NCBI GenBank assembly: GCA_016191145.1
Contig: JACPPD010000001.1
Location: 110,559 to 174,558 of the forward strand
DNA from: Ignavibacteria bacterium
GTDB lineage: Bacteria; Bacteroidota; Ignavibacteria; Kapaibacteriales; Kapaibacteriaceae
DNA: 64,000 nucleotides
Direction: 5' to 3'
Positions 60,904 through 64,000 of this stretch are shown one piece after another. The notes beneath the pieces are model-generated. The model saw nothing but the letters and a program-made list of their open reading frames with translations, did no database searches and was not told where the DNA came from. Each line of letters begins with the position of its first letter. Position 1 is the stretch's first letter. The position numbers were made by a program, and so were the translations under genes.

Positions 60904-62208
60904 TTAATTCGATGCACTGGCCATTTGTACCCAGCGGGTTCCACTCCACATAAATGGAATCGTTTCGGCCGCTTGCAAAGTGGAGGTTGAGTTCGTTGTT
61001 GCCATATTTGTGCCAGTGAACTTGATCGGTCTGGGACCATTATTCTGTACAACGAGAATCTGCCCAACGTTTACTCCATCTTCCAAAGAAACATTGCATC
61101 CGCTAGAAGAACAGATCGAAGTAGGCGCTGTAACTTGGATATAGGATGCCGTGGATGATGGCAAAGCCGTGCCATCTGCCTGAAGGTTTACAGATTCTTC
61201 ACCGAGTGATGTAATACCACCAGGGCTTGCAGTAGTAACAATCCAGCGCTGATCCATTGCACTGTAGATGAACTGGTAGTTCATGCCAGGACTAATCATG
61301 AGATCGCCACCAGCCGTCATGATGCGATTAGCAGCAGAGGAATTAGTGCTTTCGTTTACGATGCGCAAACCTTCGCTGGTGGCATTATAAACATTGAGAA
61401 TTTTTCCGGAGTATCCGCCAGCGAAGCCGGTAAGCGAAACATTTGCAGTGATGCTCGAAGCAACGCGGACAAAACTTCTGGTATTGCCCCCTCCGGTAAA
61501 ATCAATATTGTTATTCGTTGCAGAAAGTGATCCGGTGTAATTGTATTCGCGATAAGCTATTGAGCCTTCGATATCGAGAACCACATTTGGCGTCGACGTT
61601 CCAATGCCAACATTACCTCCGACAAACGTTGCCGGATAATTATTTGTCCCGCCAGTCACATCAACTGCGATACCGCGCACGGTAGACGTGCTTCCAGTCG
61701 AACCCGTCGCCGACAAACTCAAAAGAGTTTTGGTGACGCTTCCAGCAGTACTCGGAGAAGTAGATGCAATCTTCAGAACTGTCTCATTACCTGAAAGATC
61801 TGTAGCGCTCTTTGAAAATGAAGCAAGCACTCCCGAACCAATACCAGATACTTCGAGCTTCTGTGTGGAATTGTCCCAAAGCAGGTAGGGCGATCCAACA
61901 ATCTCTTCTGTTGTCTGGAAATAAGGTAATTGTCCCGGTGAGCCAAGGGGCGTAGCATACCACGTCAAATTATTGCTGGAACCGTTGAGCGAAAACGCCC
62001 AGCGCTGCGTAGTATTCGACGGCGCTGTAGCCGGCAATGTCAGCGAATAACTCACGGTACCCGTTGGAGCTGATAGAGTGATAGTTTCCCCCGGGTTGGT
62101 AGAATTCTCCAACCTGATGGCGTTAAACGTCTCCACAGACTCGTCCTGGCCCATTGCAAACACACTGCAGAGAACCACGGTTGCACCCACAACCATGAAC
62201 TTGTGCAT
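60904..62208 (-). CDS. Secreted tail-fibre-like repeat protein, paralogue A
   Basis: 434 residues from the ATG at 62208, with GGGAGGTT close upstream. The signal peptide is MHKFMVVGATVVLCSVFAMG. The body opens with DESVETFNAIRLENSTNPGE then TITLSAPTG, and contains GGNVGIGTSTPNVVLDIEGS and IAYREYNYTGS, a pattern seen in many Bacteroidota surface and fibre-like proteins. It has the same length and order of blocks as the gene at 62362. No T9SS tail is obvious (the end is IPFMWSGTRWVQMASASN). Promoter and ribosome site also match those of the paralogue, so they are a recent duplicate pair. The function is unknown. Confidence 0.75.
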   Translation of the reverse strand: MHKFMVVGATVVLCSVFAMGQDESVETFNAIRLENSTNPGETITLSAPTGTVSYSLTLPATAPSNTTQRWAFSLNGSSNNLTWYATPLGSPGQLPYFQTTEEIVGSPYLLWDNSTQKLEVSGIGSGVLASFSKSATDLSGNETVLKIASTSPSTAGSVTKTLLSLSATGSTGSTSTVRGIAVDVTGGTNNYPATFVGGNVGIGTSTPNVVLDIEGSIAYREYNYTGSLSATNNNIDFTGGGNTRSFVRVASSITANVSLTGFAGGYSGKILNVYNATSEGLRIVNESTNSSAANRIMTAGGDLMISPGMNYQFIYSAMDQRWIVTTASPGGITSLGEESVNLQADGTALPSSTASYIQVTAPTSICSSSGCNVSLEDGVNVGQILVVQNNGPRPIKFTGTNMATTNSTSTLQAAETIPFMWSGTRWVQMASASN

Positions 62209-62319
62209 ATAACCTCCCGAACATTTTGCCGGAGAAAAGTATCCCAGGCTATGAGCGGGCAAATTATGACGTTATGTAGGTGCGATGTAGGCAGTAAAAC
62301 TCCGTAAAATTTTAAATAA

Positions 62320-62360
62320 CGCCACTTCGTGGCGAGTTCCAAATGCCAAGTGCCGCGTGC
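62320..62360. repeat. Intergenic heptamer remnant with conserved 18-bp stem
   Basis: CGCCACTTCGTGGCGAGT (62320-62337) is an exact copy of 58092-58109 and is followed by degenerate GTGCCAN units (GTTCCAAATGCCAAGTGCC). It ends one base before the stop codon of the downstream paralogue, so the array sits in a spacer rather than in a coding region. Confidence 0.8.
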
Positions 62361-62361
62361 A

Positions 62362-63666
62362 TTAATTTGAAGCTCTGGCAACCTGCACCCACGCCGTTCC
62401 ATTCCATACCATAATAATCGACTCTCCATCCTGCAAGTCTGTTGTATTGTCCCACACCGCATTCGTACCCTGGAAATAGACGGTCTTGGGACCTTTGTTT
62501 TGAATTACCAGAATCTGCCCTGGATTTATACCGTCCTGCAGGTAGACTCCATATCTATTTGGACTTACTGTCGGAGTATTGATCTGGATATAAGAGGCAG
62601 TTGTAGATGGAAGTGTCTGGCCTGTTCCCGTGATCGAGACTTCCTTATTACCAAGTGATGTAAGTTCGCCCGGACCAGAGAACGCAACTATCCATCGTTG
62701 ATCTGTGCCAGAGTACATCAGTTGATATGCAGCTCCATCGAGAAGGAGCACATCGGCATCTGCGGCAGTATTGATGCGGTTCGCAGCTGTCGAAGTTGTT
62801 CCTTCGTGTTTAAGGCGGATGCCTTTACCAGTAGCGTTGTACAGGACAACAATCTTACCCGAATATCCTCCTTCCATGCCAGTCAAAATGACGTCACTTG
62901 ATAGCGATGTTCCAATTCGAATGAAACTGTGCCTGTTGTCGATGCCATCGAAGTCCATGTTGTTCATTGTCGAAGGCACCGACCCTGTATAGTTATACTC
63001 TCGGAAAGCGACATCTCCGTTGATCTCAAGCGTAGTACTCGGCGTCGATGTCCCCACGCCAACATTACCTGATGAAAAAATTGCCGAATAATTCGCACTG
63101 CCTCCGGTTGCGCTTACCACTAGCCCCCTTACAACAGAATTTCCTCCCATCGAGCCTGTTGCCGATAGCGAGAGCAGCGTCTTGGTACGTAAGCTGTCCG
63201 TTGAGGTAGAGCTTGAGGATAGAGAAAGCACCGTTTCGTCGGCGGTAATTCCGGAAGTACTTTTGGAGAGAGACACCAGCGAACCCGACCCCGTAGAGCT
63301 TGTAATGGTGAACTGCTTTGTGCTGTTATCCCACAGGAGGTTTGCTGAGCCGGTCAACGTCTCGCTGTTTTCAAAGAATGGGAGCTGTCCTGGCGTTCCG
63401 TATGGGGTTGCGTACCACGACATCGCCGAATTCGCCGGAAGCTGGGAGAACGCATAACGTCTGCCGGTTGAAGTGTCAGGACCCGTTGCCGGGAAAATCA
63501 GCGTATACTGCGTCAGCCCCGCTGGAGCAGACAACGAAATCGTCTGTCCCGGATTACTGGAATGCTCCAGCCTAATTGCATTAAACGTTTCGATCGACTC
63601 ATCCTGTGCCGATGAGACGACGGTGACAAGCAACAAAGCAATTACGGTAGCAAGGGTCGTACGCAT
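62362..63666 (-). CDS. Secreted tail-fibre-like repeat protein, paralogue B
   Basis: 434 residues, the same length as its neighbour. The signal peptide is MRTTLATVIALLLVTVVSSA then QDESIETFNAIRLEHSSNPG. GNVGVGTSTPSTTLEINGD, AFREYNYTGS, the middle VLSLSSSSTSTDSLRTKTLL block and the end IIMVWNGTAWVQVARASN all match paralogue A. GGGAGGTT precedes the ATG, as in A. A TACTTTTC box (one mismatch from TAnnTTTG) lies about 23 bases before this ATG and about 26 before that of A, so both copies carry the same upstream signals. The function is unknown; the repeats suggest a fibre-like or surface structure. Confidence 0.75.
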   Translation of the reverse strand: MRTTLATVIALLLVTVVSSAQDESIETFNAIRLEHSSNPGQTISLSAPAGLTQYTLIFPATGPDTSTGRRYAFSQLPANSAMSWYATPYGTPGQLPFFENSETLTGSANLLWDNSTKQFTITSSTGSGSLVSLSKSTSGITADETVLSLSSSSTSTDSLRTKTLLSLSATGSMGGNSVVRGLVVSATGGSANYSAIFSSGNVGVGTSTPSTTLEINGDVAFREYNYTGSVPSTMNNMDFDGIDNRHSFIRIGTSLSSDVILTGMEGGYSGKIVVLYNATGKGIRLKHEGTTSTAANRINTAADADVLLLDGAAYQLMYSGTDQRWIVAFSGPGELTSLGNKEVSITGTGQTLPSTTASYIQINTPTVSPNRYGVYLQDGINPGQILVIQNKGPKTVYFQGTNAVWDNTTDLQDGESIIMVWNGTAWVQVARASN

Positions 63667-63899
63667 ACAACCTCCCTGTCCTGAATGTGAAAAGTATCTT
63701 CAGTCGAGACGGCTCTTCCCAAAAGCCCCAAACACGCACCGGAAAGCGGTACGTAATTATGGACGGACAAACTACGTATAAGTACCGAATGGTGCAAATA
63801 ATTTATACGTATAAATACAGATTTTCGTAAAGGGGCTAGGATAGAGCATTTTACAACTCACCTCCTTAGCCCTGCTAGAGTATTTTTGGGAACTAATCC
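63667..63899. other. Spacer without a gene
   Basis: No coding frame or RNA gene seen. It holds the promoter region of paralogue B near 63689-63696 and a degraded piece of the repeat that follows (GGGGCTAGGAT near 63834). Confidence 0.6.
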
Positions 63900-64000
63900 C
63901 TAGCCCCCTCTCCTCACGGAGAGGTTGACTTACAGGAACTCACCCCCTAGCCCCCTCTCCTCACGGAGAGGGGGACTTACAGGAACTCACCCCCTAGCCC
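63900..64000. repeat. 47-bp tandem repeat, cut by window end
   Basis: Unit starts at 63900, 63947 and 63994. Each holds a hairpin, CCCCTCTCC, loop TCAC, GGAGAGG, followed by a GACTTACAGGAACTCACC stretch. The two complete copies differ at two bases. No spacers separate them, so this is not a CRISPR. Such CTAGCCCC/GGAGAGG palindromes are seen as dispersed repeats in several Bacteroidota. Confidence 0.85.

Noticed and set aside
60904..63666. Phage tail-fibre module or prophage
   Set aside because: The two proteins have signal peptides and there are no phage structural, integrase or lysis genes nearby.
63900..64000. CRISPR-like regular repeat
   Set aside because: The 47-bp units follow each other directly with no unique spacers, and there are no cas genes.

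Overview
The window reads as a bacterial chromosome segment from the FCB superphylum. The best fit is a member of the Chlorobi/Ignavibacteria/Kapabacteria side of Bacteroidota, though the exact lineage is inference. Several secreted proteins end in Por/type IX secretion (T9SS)-like sorting domains. Many starts sit just behind a TAnnTTTG element, the -7 box of Bacteroidetes-type promoters. Shine-Dalgarno sequences are uncommon. Kynureninase, a methylmalonyl-CoA epimerase and an MXAN_6640-like metalloprotease occur side by side. I see no rRNA, tRNA, transposase, integrase or CRISPR array.

Layout. 1-1951: 3' part of secA. 1955-6214: a split MacAB-like exporter (ATPase, permease, adaptor) on the minus strand. 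6275-8142: di-haem peroxidase lipoprotein and thyX. 8174-8263: a nested palindromic repeat. 8398-13285: dtd and a 1447-residue secreted T9SS-type protein with its own terminator. 13434-17024 (minus): a 2-oxoacid dehydrogenase E2 subunit, an epimerase, rplI and rpsF. 17236-22586 (plus): an S1-domain protein, a FlgD-Ig-like secreted protein and a subtilase. 22605-28031: rlmD, then corA, amidase and an MsbA-like exporter. 28007-34393 (minus): GT39-like glycosyltransferase, M50 protease, lysS, rlmB and kynU, interrupted by a candidate plus-strand small RNA at about 32245-32345. 34429-40929: a lipoprotein, an AtuA-C-like protein and the run panD, nucleotidyltransferase, mce, gpmA and a double TldD/PmbA protein. 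41067-44614: FN3-like protein, MXAN_6640-like protease, ABC ATPase and lytic transglycosylase. 44645-51559 (minus): DUF1573 protein, outer-membrane-like protein, T9SS surface protein, nuoN and nuoM. 51693-53738: TPR histidine kinase. 53862-63666 (minus): an almost purely cell-surface cluster, ending in two equal-length paralogues and a 47-bp tandem repeat that runs off the window.

How it works together. Much of the window is envelope biology: Sec export, several ABC exporters, peptidoglycan amidase and transglycosylase, surface proteins carrying T9SS-like tails, beta-barrel candidates and periplasmic or secreted proteases. The remainder is housekeeping: translation, pyrimidine, pantothenate and tryptophan metabolism, glycolysis, propionate metabolism and complex I.

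Most interesting observations. (1) Arrays of a heptanucleotide, TGGCACC-like, form the signal-peptide region of two surface-protein genes and recur in nearby intergenic spaces. The unit reads as the same heptapeptide in all three frames of one strand, so copy-number change could switch the downstream frame. (2) A single-chain exported TldD-TldE-like protein has an intact HExxxH in its first half and an erased one in its second. (3) Several genes have the -7 box so close to the ATG that their mRNAs should be leaderless. (4) A plus-strand promoter, hairpin and terminator unit lies between minus-strand genes. (5) The SecA C-terminal zinc motif is degenerate.
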